From: Antedon mediterranea
Lineage: Eukaryota > Echinodermata > Crinoidea > Comatulida > Antedonidae
Assembly (NCBI RefSeq): GCF_964355755.1
Contig: NC_092673.1
Coordinates: 27,409,001 to 27,473,000, forward strand
Direction: 5' to 3'
DNA: 64,000 bases
Shown here: one piece after another, positions 26,101-34,176 of the stretch
How the letters are laid out: each line of letters begins with the position of its first letter
How positions within the stretch are numbered: position 1 is the first letter of the stretch
Translations under genes and position numbers: made by a program
The notes under the pieces: model-generated
Database searches by the model: none
Seen by the model: the letters and a program-made list of their open reading frames with translations, nothing else
Told to the model about the DNA's origin: nothing

Positions 26101-29100
26101 ATGGAAGATCTGTATTCTCTTTGGGATACGTTAATTGTTATTGTTTCTATTGATTTATATCCGTTTGTAAACAATTTTCTGGGCCATTTGAGCAAGAGAC
26201 ACACGTTCTAAAGTCTAGGCCCTTTGGAGGAACCCGTCGTTTTATGCCAACTCCCAGTTGGACCGACAGTCAAATGTTACATGTTTTACAAATTAGAAAT
26301 GAAGTTAACTACGCTACAGTGGTTATGTTACCGTGTCTATATACACGTTGTGATTGAACTATGCGTGACTCTAATGATTGTCTTTTGAATGTGCTTTCGA
26401 CTCACTCGATATCATGGTAAAGCCATTTTACGGCAGCCAGCTACCACTAACATTGATTGTAACGCTAAAATACATATTCATAATCATCAATATCATAAAT
26501 GCCGCATATAGTTCAAATGGAAATAACTTCTAAATATTTATCTAGCAGTTGAAGTCTATGTTGGTGGCGACAAACGTGATCTTTTTTTGTTGTACGTCGT
26601 CTGTCCTCTAGCTAAATTATAAATGGTATAACCATATTAAGTAAATTAATGTGTAACGTCTGATACTTTTCCGTGTATTAGTGATCCCTGTAGAGTTTTG
26701 AGACAAAAACTATAACTAAATAAATAGATCTATAACTTTGTTAGTAACGTTCAACGAATTACCGTCCGTGATTGGCCGAAAGTTGTTTATGGTTGAAGTG
26801 TTTGACGATGCGTAAAATGCATTTGTCAACAGTATGCACATTTTTTCAAATTCCTATTAACTATTCACAAAATCTCCGTTCAATCTCAATTCAAACTTTC
26901 TGTTATTGTTTTTTCGTTGTCGAAATTTTGTCGTCTGTTTTACATCATTTTTGACAACCGACATACCAATGGTTGCTCTTCTTTATCTATGCAATTGATC
27001 GTTTGAGAAGTGCCTACCGGGCTTAGCAATAAGTTTTCATATTTCCCACGTGTGAATTGAATTTCATCTAGGCCTAGTAGAAGCACGTACGAGAAGCACA
27101 CAGAGCTGCCTCGGAGTCATGTAGGTTTCTCAATTTCCTCCCTAGGCCTAGATGCTCAAGCGACTCTCCATGCTTTCAGCGGTTCCGCAGCAGGCATACA
27201 GAGCCAATAAATTCTGCGGTACTTAGGAAAGCGAGTCAGCGATTACTGTTATAATTTGTAATTAATAGCAATGGAGATCAGTATGGGAGGGCGATGTATG
27301 ACTGGCAGGTTACTAAATCAAGACTGCGATATGCGCCAGGCCTAGAACTGGCTGTCGCCCTAACCCGGCTGTAACAGACATGAGAGGACTACGCAAGTTA
27401 AAGGCCAGTTAGACTATATCAACAACAAAATTCGTTGAGACGTTTTTAACTCAAACTCAATTACATCGCATAGTTTGAGATGCGCTAATATCGCCGTTGT
27501 ATTGAATAATCGCTTAGGGTTGCTAACATTTGACTGTTTATAATCGACCGAACAAGAATGAAAAAATACTAGATACATTTAAAATACGGTAAACAGACCT
27601 ACTAAAAATGTATATTGTTATTAGGCCTATAGCTCATTAAACCATTGCAATAATATCAAAGCTAGAGATAAAAATATCGGAATCACACTTCGCTCTACAT
27701 TGTCTATTATAATTACATAATAAAAATAATGCACACATCATTAGAGTGTGTACTGAAGACTCTAGTCCCAAATGGGGGACATCATCAATTGAAGCATGCT
27801 CCGTGTTATTATAAAATGTCCCAGTGTGCCCTTTACACTAATAGGATACAAGTGTAGCTTCTTGTAGTTACCGTACACGGGTACCTCACCTAACTGGTTA
27901 AATAACAGTGAATGTTGTTATTGTAAGTTAAAACACCGTTTTATGTAGAAAGTCGGGAAAGTAATTTCACGGAGTGACGGTAGTTAAGACGAGATTTTGA
28001 ACATTTCTGTAAATGAGTGATTCTTCTTTGCGACAAAACTTTAACCTCTAACTTTGTTAGAACTTTCAGTCAAGCGCAGACAAAGAAAAAACAATCGCAA
28101 TTAGGCCTAGGTGTTACAACATGAAAAACTGAACCAAAAATGACTCGTCCACAAAGCAGGTAAACAAGACTTAAGTTCGAAGCCCGTCAATTGCTCTTTT
28201 TATAACACAGAATTCCTAGTAAATCATGAACAAGCATGTATTGGAATATAAAAGTGCATAAACAGGAGTAATAAGTTTGTTCCAATCTCATTTTATTACC
28301 CATAAATTCCTGCTACAACGACCACCACCTTTAAAATACATGGGATGACATTTTGCACAAATAGTTCTGCTGAAACATGAATCTTTTTACAGAGTAGGCG
28401 GCCTGGAGACCGTTTCCCAGGGCGCTCATGATCCACGAGGACGTGACTATTTAACATGGGCATACTGAACATTGTTTAGGCCTAGCAAAATCGTAACTGT
28501 TTATTTATCACCATTATATTGACGACGATCAGTCGGTTACAAAAGTACAAATTGTTTCGTTTTTAATGGTGTGATAAAACCCAGATAACCTATTCTGTCA
28601 CGACATAAAGTCACTAGGCTAGAGTATTATGACTTCTTGTTTTACTCACAGATATGTACACCAGTAATATAAATTCAATCAATGTCATTTATTTGTATAC
28701 ATATAAATATATCTTATTGATTTCGTTTAGATTTGTATAGATATGGACACTTTGCTACTTTCAATATTTTTTTAGTTGTAATAAAAATATACATACTGCT
28801 CTGGCATTCGTAATTTGATAATAATATTTACGTTTTCTAAGTTTAGTAATACAGCAATAATCACGAAAATGGAATTTACTTCTGAATTCAAAGCTTATGA
28901 TCGAATTGTTTATTTTATTCTAACACAGGACGTCAAAATATGCAAGAGCAGCGAACTGTTCCGAGAACTTTAAATAAAGTGACATGCAGTTAAACAACAA
29001 GTCTCACAAAACATATCCTCTAAATCTTGTACAGCTCAGCAATATCAAAATAAACACTATCGACAATTTTTAAAATATTAATGATGAAAAAATGATGTCA

Positions 29101-29979
29101 GTGAATAAGAGAAGAAAACTTCAGAAGTGCTGCCCAACTAGAAACAGAACCTAATTAAATATTTCGAAGCTTTGCACAATATTGGGTTTATCATTTGTGA
29201 AACTCATCAAGCAAAAAAGATTATAAAATGTTCTAATAGTTTCAATCTTCTATATCTTACAGGCTTTGATTTGGAAAACGGAATGGATAGAGACGGTTAT
29301 GGCCAGCAGTCACGAACGAAGCGCATGCGCACATCATTCAAACACCATCAACTCCGAACAATGAAATCATACTTCTCATTGAATCACAACCCGGATGCAA
29401 AAGATTTAAAACAACTTGCGCAGAAGACTGGATTAACGAAAAGAGTTTTACAGGTACGCAACATAAATTACGTTTAGTACAGAAAAAATTACTCATCTTC
29501 ATTCTATGAGGAGAAGAATGAATTGTCTTAAAGGAAACGATAAACAATAGTGCAGCCTAAACAATAATTCAACAGCAATTTATCTAACAAAATACACTTT
29601 TTATTTTCAGGTGTGGTTCCAAAATGCACGAGCTAAATATAGACGCACAATGTTGAAAAAAGACGATGGAAAAGGCGGGAATGATTCCAGCAATGCAGCA
29701 GACGATAACGAAAAGAACGGCACAACAGATACAGAGGAGGCCGACTCACCAGACCACATTGACAACGGTTCACATCTTGATGACGAAGAGGAACAGATGG
29801 GCTTAGAACACGATGATGACGACGATAATGATAGTCACGGCAGTACGTCATACATCGACATGGATGGCCCACCTTCGTCTGGGGCTAGCGACCGCACATC
29901 TAGTATTCCACCGCTTACTGAATTACAAAGTACATTAGATGACCATATTTCTACGGGTTTCACGAATCTATTCAACTAA
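7984..29979 (+). CDS. Lhx2/9: LIM-homeobox transcription factor LHX2/9 (apterous class), 5' end missing
   Basis: Nuclear DNA-binding developmental regulator; LHX2/LHX9/Apterous act in nervous system, eye and appendage patterning and bind LDB co-factors through their LIM domains. Coding exons: 7984-8192, 9711-10066, 29263-29453, 29611-29979, all GT-AG, joining in frame to 374 codons plus TAA. Order: LIM1 (about residues 16-69), LIM2 (73-130), a linker with KGRPRKRKG, homeodomain (about 205-265), acidic C-terminus ending TNLFN. Family marks are the CKEDYYR/RFS junction, KGRPRKRK, the homeodomain TKRMRTSFKHHQLRTMKSYF, and the C-terminal TNLF. Intron positions, including the one inside the homeodomain before VWFQN, match those I recall for vertebrate LHX2/9. 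The exon before 7984 (N-terminus) is not identified. Intron 3 is 19.2 kb and hosts transposons. Confidence 0.93.
8193..9710 (+). other. LHX2/9 intron between the two LIM exons
   Basis: 1,518 bp, GTAAAC...TTTCCTCAG. The 105-codon open frame at 8439-8756 starts inside the intron, has no splice logic and no recognisable domain, so I treat it as chance. No repeats named. Confidence 0.7.
9711..10066 (+). CDS. Lhx2/9: LHX2/9 exon coding LIM domain 2 and linker
   Basis: Acceptor TTTCCTCAG, donor ATCAAG|GTAAAT. LIM2 ligand pairs are CSRC, HLPC, CALC and CRMH, with the family-typical EMVMRARNLVYHL and GEHFGMKDCLVYC. After LIM2 comes a Tyr/Asn/Pro-rich linker and the basic KGRPRKRKG, which resembles an AT-hook/nuclear-localisation motif shared by LHX2 and LHX9. 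The exon ends one base into the next Gly codon. Confidence 0.95.
10067..12779 (+). other. LHX2/9 large intron, 5' part
   Basis: Non-coding. Contains a hairpin GAAAGGCC...GGGCCTTTC at about 10192-10215, a (TA)n run near 10758, and a 20-C tract at 11930-11949. A segment at about 10620-10740 resembles 22250-22345 (shared words around GCTAAAT, GTAAAGTAAAA and TCAGGGCT), so both are copies of an unnamed dispersed repeat. Confidence 0.6.
11930..11949. repeat. Poly-C tract (about 20 C)
   Basis: Second long cytosine homopolymer of the window, in intron 3 of LHX2/9. On the minus strand this is a G-run able to form G-quadruplex structures. Confidence 0.9.
12780..16017 (+). mobile_element. Non-LTR retrotransposon (APE-type LINE) with intact ORF2
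   Basis: The element lies in the 19.2-kb LHX2/9 intron, in the same orientation as the gene. The ORF at 12858-15824 is followed by a ~190-bp 3' region with AATAAA near 15992 and a short GAATT-repeat tail (GATGAATTGAATTGAT) ending about 16017. Short microsatellite tails instead of poly-A are usual in the CR1/L2 group. The 5' boundary is a guess; I find no ORF1 upstream, so the copy is probably 5'-truncated or of a one-ORF type. No clear target duplication seen. Confidence 0.85.
12858..15824 (+). CDS. LINE ORF2: AP-like endonuclease plus reverse transcriptase, 988 aa
   Basis: The enzyme nicks the target DNA and copies its own RNA into it (target-primed reverse transcription). Endonuclease domain, about residues 34-255: GLNCRSV (39-45), SETWLT (69-74), GDYNINLL (178-185), SDHFP (247-251). 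Reverse transcriptase, about 535-800: NYRPISILPFFSKIFERI (553-570), DLSKAFDTIDH with the motif-A Asp (625-635), GVPQGSILGP (681-690), catalytic YADD (712-715), then FLGLFLD. The C-terminal part has WGA...LQKKALR and HIWNNL. No stop or frameshift in 988 codons, and all catalytic residues are present, so the insertion is young or selected. Clade: jockey/CR1-like superfamily; finer placement needs a tree. Codon use is more A/T-ending than in the host exons. Confidence 0.93.
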   Translation: MFECDLFDNVNVSTEYFNEDNLISSLEHSNLSSNFSIFGLNCRSVVNKFDLISNYLDSLVHAFSVIAFSETWLTEKDNINLYQLPGYSLIHNDRKDKRGGGVAFYVTNKLTYIIRNDLSSCMTEAETIFIEIELESRNNVICGIVYRPPSRSLQKFDDELTCVMQMINLEKKKAYLVGDYNINLLQQSTDNTIQSHLDTIFSQSFQPIIKSPTRISDNCASIIDNIYCNIDSFTTSLKSGILITDISDHFPIFCVDTLEKHNKQYPRFVYKRQYSPQQTEYFLQELQSNQWNDVLFSNNANVAYQNFTNTLNKTIDNCFPLKRIRNKANKLKSPWITAEIARAISQKHKLYKKYKQNNTTTNKSTYIHFRNKLTTTIRNRKKEYYMVQFERNKQDIKKTWTILNDIMGRKKTTNLPTKIKLGTETFSHNDEKADAFNSFFINIGEKLNNKFRHESQNEEITHRTFLKGNFTSSMFFKPVTEHELNHYIKNTKNTSPGHDGISAQLIKSASPFILKPLLHIINTSLSSGCVPADIKIAKVIPVFKNGDISDINNYRPISILPFFSKIFERIVYDQTICYLSKYNVLSKTQYGFRQHHSTSHALIQSIEKITNAIENKEFTLGVFLDLSKAFDTIDHDVLLDKLRFYGIRGVPLNWFSNYLKKRLQYTFIVNTASSKMTVNTGVPQGSILGPLLFLIFINDISLACNHVDMIMYADDTNVFYSHNDITQAFDTMNQELSILSDWFIANKLTLNVNKSKYVIFKARNKSADTTSLELRMGNECIVKATEVKFLGLFLDETLSFNFHVNEVANSISRIIGVLNKVKSMLSSKILLTVYNALILPRITYAITVWGATSATNLNRIHILQKKALRNICHVHFMHPSHPLFISTQTLNIFDLYTKHTAIFMYQYKHNLLPESFNNLFSTSASFHNYSTRNRSNYCPQLKRTKVGQQCISYQGTHIWNNLTDYIKQSPTLSLFKQRLKQYYNNRNI
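16018..18115 (+). other. LHX2/9 large intron, middle part 1
   Basis: No coding exon. Contains family-A MITE copy 2 (16719-16863). Otherwise unnamed sequence, with moderately CpG-containing DNA around 17560-17850. Confidence 0.55.
16719..16863. mobile_element. Palindromic MITE, family A, copy 2
   Basis: Left end GATCTACACTATCAAAAAAA, right end GTTTGATAGTGTAGACAAAG. The interior has GTGTGATGTGCC, two GGTAGTGATATG-type units, and ATGACATCATCATGTCCATAT followed by GGGCACGTCACA. Terminal inverted repeats of about 25 bp. Confidence 0.8.
18116..18178. repeat. Perfect 18-bp inverted repeat (GAGCAAACGTCACGACGC)
   Basis: GAGCAAACGTCACGACGC is followed about 25 bases later by its exact reverse complement GCGTCGTGACGTTTGCTC. 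Each arm contains ACGTCACG/CGTGACGT, resembling the core of CREB/ATF sites. It could be a short hairpin transposon or a paired regulatory site in the LHX2/9 intron; the sequence cannot decide. Confidence 0.6.
18594..19424. mobile_element. 819-bp fold-back element with 6-bp target duplication
   Basis: Body 18600-19418, flanked by CTTTAG on both sides (18594-18599 and 19419-19424). Left end TATGGAACGCCGTTTACGCA; the right end is its exact reverse complement. The two arms (about 380-400 bp each) are inverted copies over almost their whole length. Each arm carries an array of 14-bp units (AATGAAATGTTTTG and its complement) and shared unique parts such as GGAGATGAGGGTACCC and TTTACAGAGA. The loop is only about 30-40 bases, near 19005-19040. 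It has no transposase. The 87-codon open frame at 18640-18903 is a translation of the 14-bp repeat. Confidence 0.85.
19425..23170 (+). other. LHX2/9 large intron, middle part 2
   Basis: Non-coding. The open frame at 20760-21134 (-) has no domain or splice context. Around 21330-21400 is a degenerate copy of the CCAAT-hairpin family (CGCTTGTCATTGGTCAA ... ACGTCCTTGCGT). A dispersed-repeat copy lies at 22250-22345. Nothing else recognised. Confidence 0.5.
23178..23240. mobile_element. Short hairpin repeat with paired CCAAT boxes (family B)
   Basis: TGACCAATCACAAGCGA is followed after ~22 bases by its reverse complement TCGCTTGTGATTGGTCA, a 17-bp perfect inverted repeat, then CCTGCGCTGCGCA. Related sequences with GACCAATCACAAG and CTAGTGGGAAC occur at 48515 and 59030, and a hairpin with the same GGTTCCTACTAG terminus at 62675. 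I read these as pieces of one MITE family. Confidence 0.6.
23241..29262 (+). other. LHX2/9 large intron, 3' part
   Basis: About 6 kb of unnamed non-coding sequence before the homeobox exon. No open frame here has a domain or exon-like boundaries. Regulatory elements are likely in such an intron, but none can be named from sequence alone. Confidence 0.5.
29263..29453 (+). CDS. Lhx2/9: LHX2/9 exon coding the first part of the homeodomain
   Basis: Acceptor TATCTTACAG, donor TTACAG|GTACGC. Reads GFDLENGMDRDGYGQQSR, then the homeodomain N-terminal arm TKRMRTSF and helices 1-2 through KRVLQ. The exon ends exactly between Gln and Val of LQ|VWFQNARAK, which splits the recognition helix from helices 1 and 2. 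If the 157-bp intron is retained, translation stops seven codons later (VRNINYV). Confidence 0.95.
29611..29979 (+). CDS. Lhx2/9: LHX2/9 last exon: recognition helix and acidic tail
   Basis: Acceptor TTATTTTCAG. Begins VWFQNARAKYRRTMLKKD (helix 3, with Asn51 and the usual Gln50), then about 105 residues rich in Asp, Glu, Ser, Asn and Gly, including a run of DDDDD around residue 318-322, and ends TGFTNLFN then TAA. The TNLF ending is shared with vertebrate LHX2/LHX9; the strong acidity of the tail is not typical of the Ser/Thr/Pro-rich vertebrate tail. Confidence 0.95.
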   Translation: MWFQNARAKYRRTMLKKDDGKGGNDSSNAADDNEKNGTTDTEEADSPDHIDNGSHLDDEEEQMGLEHDDDDDNDSHGSTSYIDMDGPPSSGASDRTSSIPPLTELQSTLDDHISTGFTNLFN

Positions 29980-31335
29980 ACTTTCCTTAAAACAGATTTT
30001 ATCGACAAAAACTTTAACATATCGTCTCTGAGGCTGGGAATGATTCTGACGGTTATAGAACTTCTAATGAAGGATCTTAACGAAAAGAAACAATCACAAT
30101 AATTATAAAGAAGACCAAAACAATCAAGCAACAAAATTGGGTTCAGTGTAAACCAACTTGTAACTGTAAAACATTTTATTTATTGTGAGATACTCTCAGT
30201 AATACCGCTGGGTGGTTTACTATTTCTTTTTATAAAATTTATATATATAGACATTGTGATATTTGTTTTGAACATAGTACACAGACATCATGTTCATGTT
30301 TTTATAAATTGTAGTATTTACTAATCAAATAAATAAAAACATAAATGTATTTATTCGTCAATCGTGTAAATTGTGTAAAAGGTTGAATACTGTTTCCTTA
30401 TTTATTTATCAAAACGTCACAACATGTCTCTTTTAATTACACCTGAATTACAACAGTATTTACCAAAGAAAACGCACAGGGAAATTTACAGTATTTTACC
30501 AATGGTACCAAAGATTGTTTCTTCAAAAGTGTACGATAACCCCATAAAACGTCTGTATGTAAAGTCTAAATAGTTCGTAAAACCATAGAGGACGCTATTT
30601 CACATTTATATATAAATATATTTTGAGAGTCAACAATTTTTTTCAAAACTAGATACACGTGGGCCTGCCGCAAACTTCATATCAACAATATAGGCTATAT
30701 TTGTTTCTTGTGTAAATCAAAATATGAAAAATTGGATGAAATTATTTTTGCTCGAAAAAAAAACTCCACCAACAGTTTCGTACTGACAAACCTGTTGTAT
30801 TCTTCCAACTAGGACTTTAGCGTAAATAAACAGATATCATATCATTTGTTTTAGGCCTAGAGTGCTTCTAAAAAACATAATTTCAATAGGGGTTTAAATG
30901 CATTAGGAAAACAATATTATCATATAAAAGTAGGAAATGGAGGAGCTTGGAGCCAAGGAAGGTGAACCAATCGGAACATAATGAATCCGAAAGTGGATTG
31001 TTATAAAACTATTGTACAAAATGTCGACATTTACAACTTAGATAGACATTAAGTTGACTGCAGTTTATTTATTTGTAATTACAATTCATTAAAAACATTT
31101 TTTTCTATCTACGTAAATCTATAAAATCTTTGTAAAAGGCGTCGATATAATAAGCATTTAGATTATAATTGTAAAATATTAAGCAATAAATATATTAGAT
31201 TTTAGATGATTATGTATACTTGTATATTGTTTATGTAATATTTAACTTTGTTTTATTTTTCTGTACATTTCTGTGTTGACCAAACAAACCCGGTCGTTGT
31301 GTGACAATGGAATAAACTAAAAACTACTAAGATGA
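29980..31335 (+). other. LHX2/9 3' untranslated region with candidate poly-A signals
   Basis: AATAAA hexamers occur at 30328-30337 (two overlapping) and at 31311-31316. The second is followed by a T-rich stretch typical of a cleavage region, so the transcript may have short and long 3' UTR forms. No other feature. Confidence 0.5.
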
Positions 31336-32429
31336 AGAATTCGTTTTTGTTTTACTACTGTTAATACTTTGTCTTGTACTTTGGACATGCAAAACTTGAA
31401 CTGCTGTGTTGCCATGCGGTTGTGGTAATGAAATAATGGTAGCTACTGGTGATTAATGGACGGTACCAGAGACATGTTGGTACTGGGGACGTTTGGTGAG
31501 TTGTGATGTGGTGGAATAGACAGCACTATTCATGGTGTGACAGGTAAATGATGATGGTTGTGTTGTTGCAACCAGGCTATCGGTGGTTGCAATCAAGAAA
31601 AAGTGAAATCCTCATCAGTGGTTACAATGGGCAATTGTATCGTTAAGCGGCGATCCCTAATGATCCCATTGATACTTTAATTTGGTTGGCCTAGTTCTAT
31701 TATATATATTATATCTACAACAACTTTACGTCTACATAACTACAGTAAATAAATTACATAAATTGGCCCTTTTTTTCATCCATGTCAACAGGAAGTACTG
31801 TAATCACTCTTTTAAAAATCAAACGCCTTCAAACGTAAAATGGACGGGTAACAACATTTAACATTTACACACAATGATTTAATTCGCTACCGCACGCAAT
31901 GTACAATTTTACTAAAATAATACCGTGTACCTTCAATAAATAGCATCAAACAAAGGCCAGCGGAAAGGAAACAAACTCGGCAAAACAAAATATAAATAAA
32001 ATTTCGGAAACGGGAAATAGAACGACTCGGTAAGACAGTTAATCGTGATATATTGATATCGATGTGACAAAAGAAATAAACGGAGCAACAAAAACAAGTC
32101 AAGACCTTTGGAAGCTGACACAAAACTAGACGAGTATCATCTCAACTGGGATCTTCCTTTCGCATTCAACATGAATGATTACCTTACAAACTGTTGCTGT
32201 TGTTATTTTGACAGCGTTTTTATATAAATCATTTGGAGTACACGAACTACAGGTAAAATGAAAACAAATAACTTGATGTAAATCTAGTTGTCACGGTTAC
32301 CTTTCACAGTAAAAGGAAGGGTGGACACGCAATAAACTATTTTAAGCTATATTTATGAGGGCATACTTTTAAATAGCATCAATGAAAAACAATATCTTAC
32401 AAATATAATATGAATATCTAAATCAAGAA
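31336..32429. other. Intergenic DNA between LHX2/9 and MRPS18B
   Basis: No coding exon recognised; short open frames on the minus strand near 31887-32123 lack any domain. Nothing else seen. Confidence 0.5.
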
Positions 32430-33050
32430 CGTCATCACCTCAAAAACATTAACGTCACACTTATGTTAAATCAGGTATGGTATCATTTTATAATCTTCCC
32501 TTGTTAAATCAAGAACGTTATTAAAAATGTTACCCTTGTTGCAACGTCAAATTAAAAACGTCACCCTTCAATTAATTTTTTAGGTATGACTACCGTATCT
32601 CAAAAAAGTCATCATTCTTGTGTTAAATCAACGACGTCGTTCTTGGGTTCGTCTTTCTTGAGTTAAATCAACGACGTCGTTCTTGCGTTAAATCAACGAC
32701 GTCGTTCTTGCGTTAAATCAACGACCGACGTCGTTCCTGCGTTCAATCAACAACGTCGTTCTTGCATTAAATCAATGACATCGTTTTTTAGTTAAGTCAA
32801 CGACGTCGTTTTTTATATGAACGACGTCGGTTTTGCTGTAGGCCTATATGAACGACGTCGTTTTTGCGTTAAATCAAAGACGTCGTACTTGCGTTAAATG
32901 AACGGCGTTAAATCAACAACGTCGTTTTTGCGTTAAATCAACGACGTCGTTCTTACGTCAAATCAACGTCGTAAAGCAAAACCTTCGTCGTTATCAATGA
33001 CGGCATAGTTAAATAGACATCAGCGTCCTTGAGAAAAATCAACGACGCTA
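32430..33050. repeat. 25-bp array with palindromic ACGACGTCGT core
   Basis: The core array, about 32610-32990, repeats AAATCAACGACGTCGTTCTT plus GCGTT (25 bp) about 14 times with drift. Flanks at 32430-32580 and 32990-33050 hold more degenerate units (AAATCAAGAACGTTA, AAATCAACGACGC). Each core is a perfect 10-bp palindrome with one GACGTC. The array is much richer in CpG than its surroundings. Confidence 0.85.
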
Positions 33051-33716
33051 TTCAGTAAGTCTAAGGTCATCGTTCTTCTTTCCATTTAAATGCAATTTTA
33101 ATTGTTATATGGGCAAAAATATATATTCCGAAAATGGGGGAGGGACGGACGTCAATTTCGCGACTCCGTTACGCTCGATTGATTCATAGTATGTGTTTGC
33201 AAAAGCAGTAAAAGAATAAAAAACATTACATAGTTTAATACGTTTATTTTCAACTTGGACATGCTTACTATTATAGATATATATACATATGCAATTTTAT
33301 GCTTAGCGTTATAACTGAACGCTGCTAGGTATGAAGGGCCGATTCACACCGATTAATAGAACCGTGTATAGGCTCTATGTTACTTGGAATACCGTTTTCG
33401 CTCTCGCTCTGATGTGAATATAAAATATAGCAAGTCTAGTTACATTTGGATCTTTTTCTCGATGAAAGTCTTTCAAATCCCTGTGAGGTGACACTGCTAG
33501 CACCACAAACTAAAACACAATTTTATAATACATTGAGGGGGCTTTTATAGAAATGTCCTGGAATTCAAATAAATCCAGAACAGTAGTACAGTACTAGTAA
33601 ACAAAAAACAGTTTTTGTTTGTACACAACTGTTTAATAAAATTCTGCAGTTGTTATTGGTCCAGGCAACACATGCAAGGACATATAACTGACCTGATCTG
33701 TTGTTAATACACTACA
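33051..33716. other. Intergenic spacer between two tandem arrays
   Basis: AT-rich with no coding frame. A TTTATT at about 33243 could be a minus-strand poly-A signal for MRPS18B, but it is about 930 bases past the stop codon. Confidence 0.4.
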
Positions 33717-34107
33717 ATGTTCACACAGTAAAATGTGTAATTGTGTATGGTAAGCTACCAAAAAGCCTCCATAAATATGTAGGTTGAAAGCTGGCATTTA
33801 CGCTAATGCACTGCCACGTTCAGGCAGTGAAATATGTTTTTGTGTACAATAAGCTACTGCCATGTTCAGACAGTAAAATGTGCAATTGTTTACAATAAGC
33901 TACTGCCATGTTCAGACAGTAAAAAGTGTAACTGTTTACAATAAGCTACTGTCATGTTCAGACAGTAAAATTTGTAATTGTGTACAATAAGCTACTGCCA
34001 TGTTCAGACAGTAAAATGTGTAATTGTGTACAATAAGTTACTGCCATGTTCAGACAGTAAAATGTGTAATTGTGTACAATAAGTTACTGCCATGTTCAGA
34101 CAGTACC
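33717..34107. repeat. 46-bp tandem array just downstream of MRPS18B
   Basis: Unit GCTACTGCCATGTTCAGACA, then GTAAAATGTGTAATTGTGTACAATAA (46 bp). Around seven copies; the outer ones near 33717 and 33810 are diverged, the inner ones nearly identical. The array ends 70 bp short of the MRPS18B stop codon, so it probably forms part of its 3' UTR. Confidence 0.85.
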
Positions 34108-34176
34108 ATAAGTGTTAACACTCAAAATGAAATGCATAGTAGGACCAAAACTCACTCCTCATGACCAGTTGATCTG

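Noticed and set aside
32430-33050. CRISPR-like regular repeat array
   Set aside because: Units are contiguous 25-bp tandem repeats with no unique spacers, no cas genes are present, and the window is clearly animal DNA.
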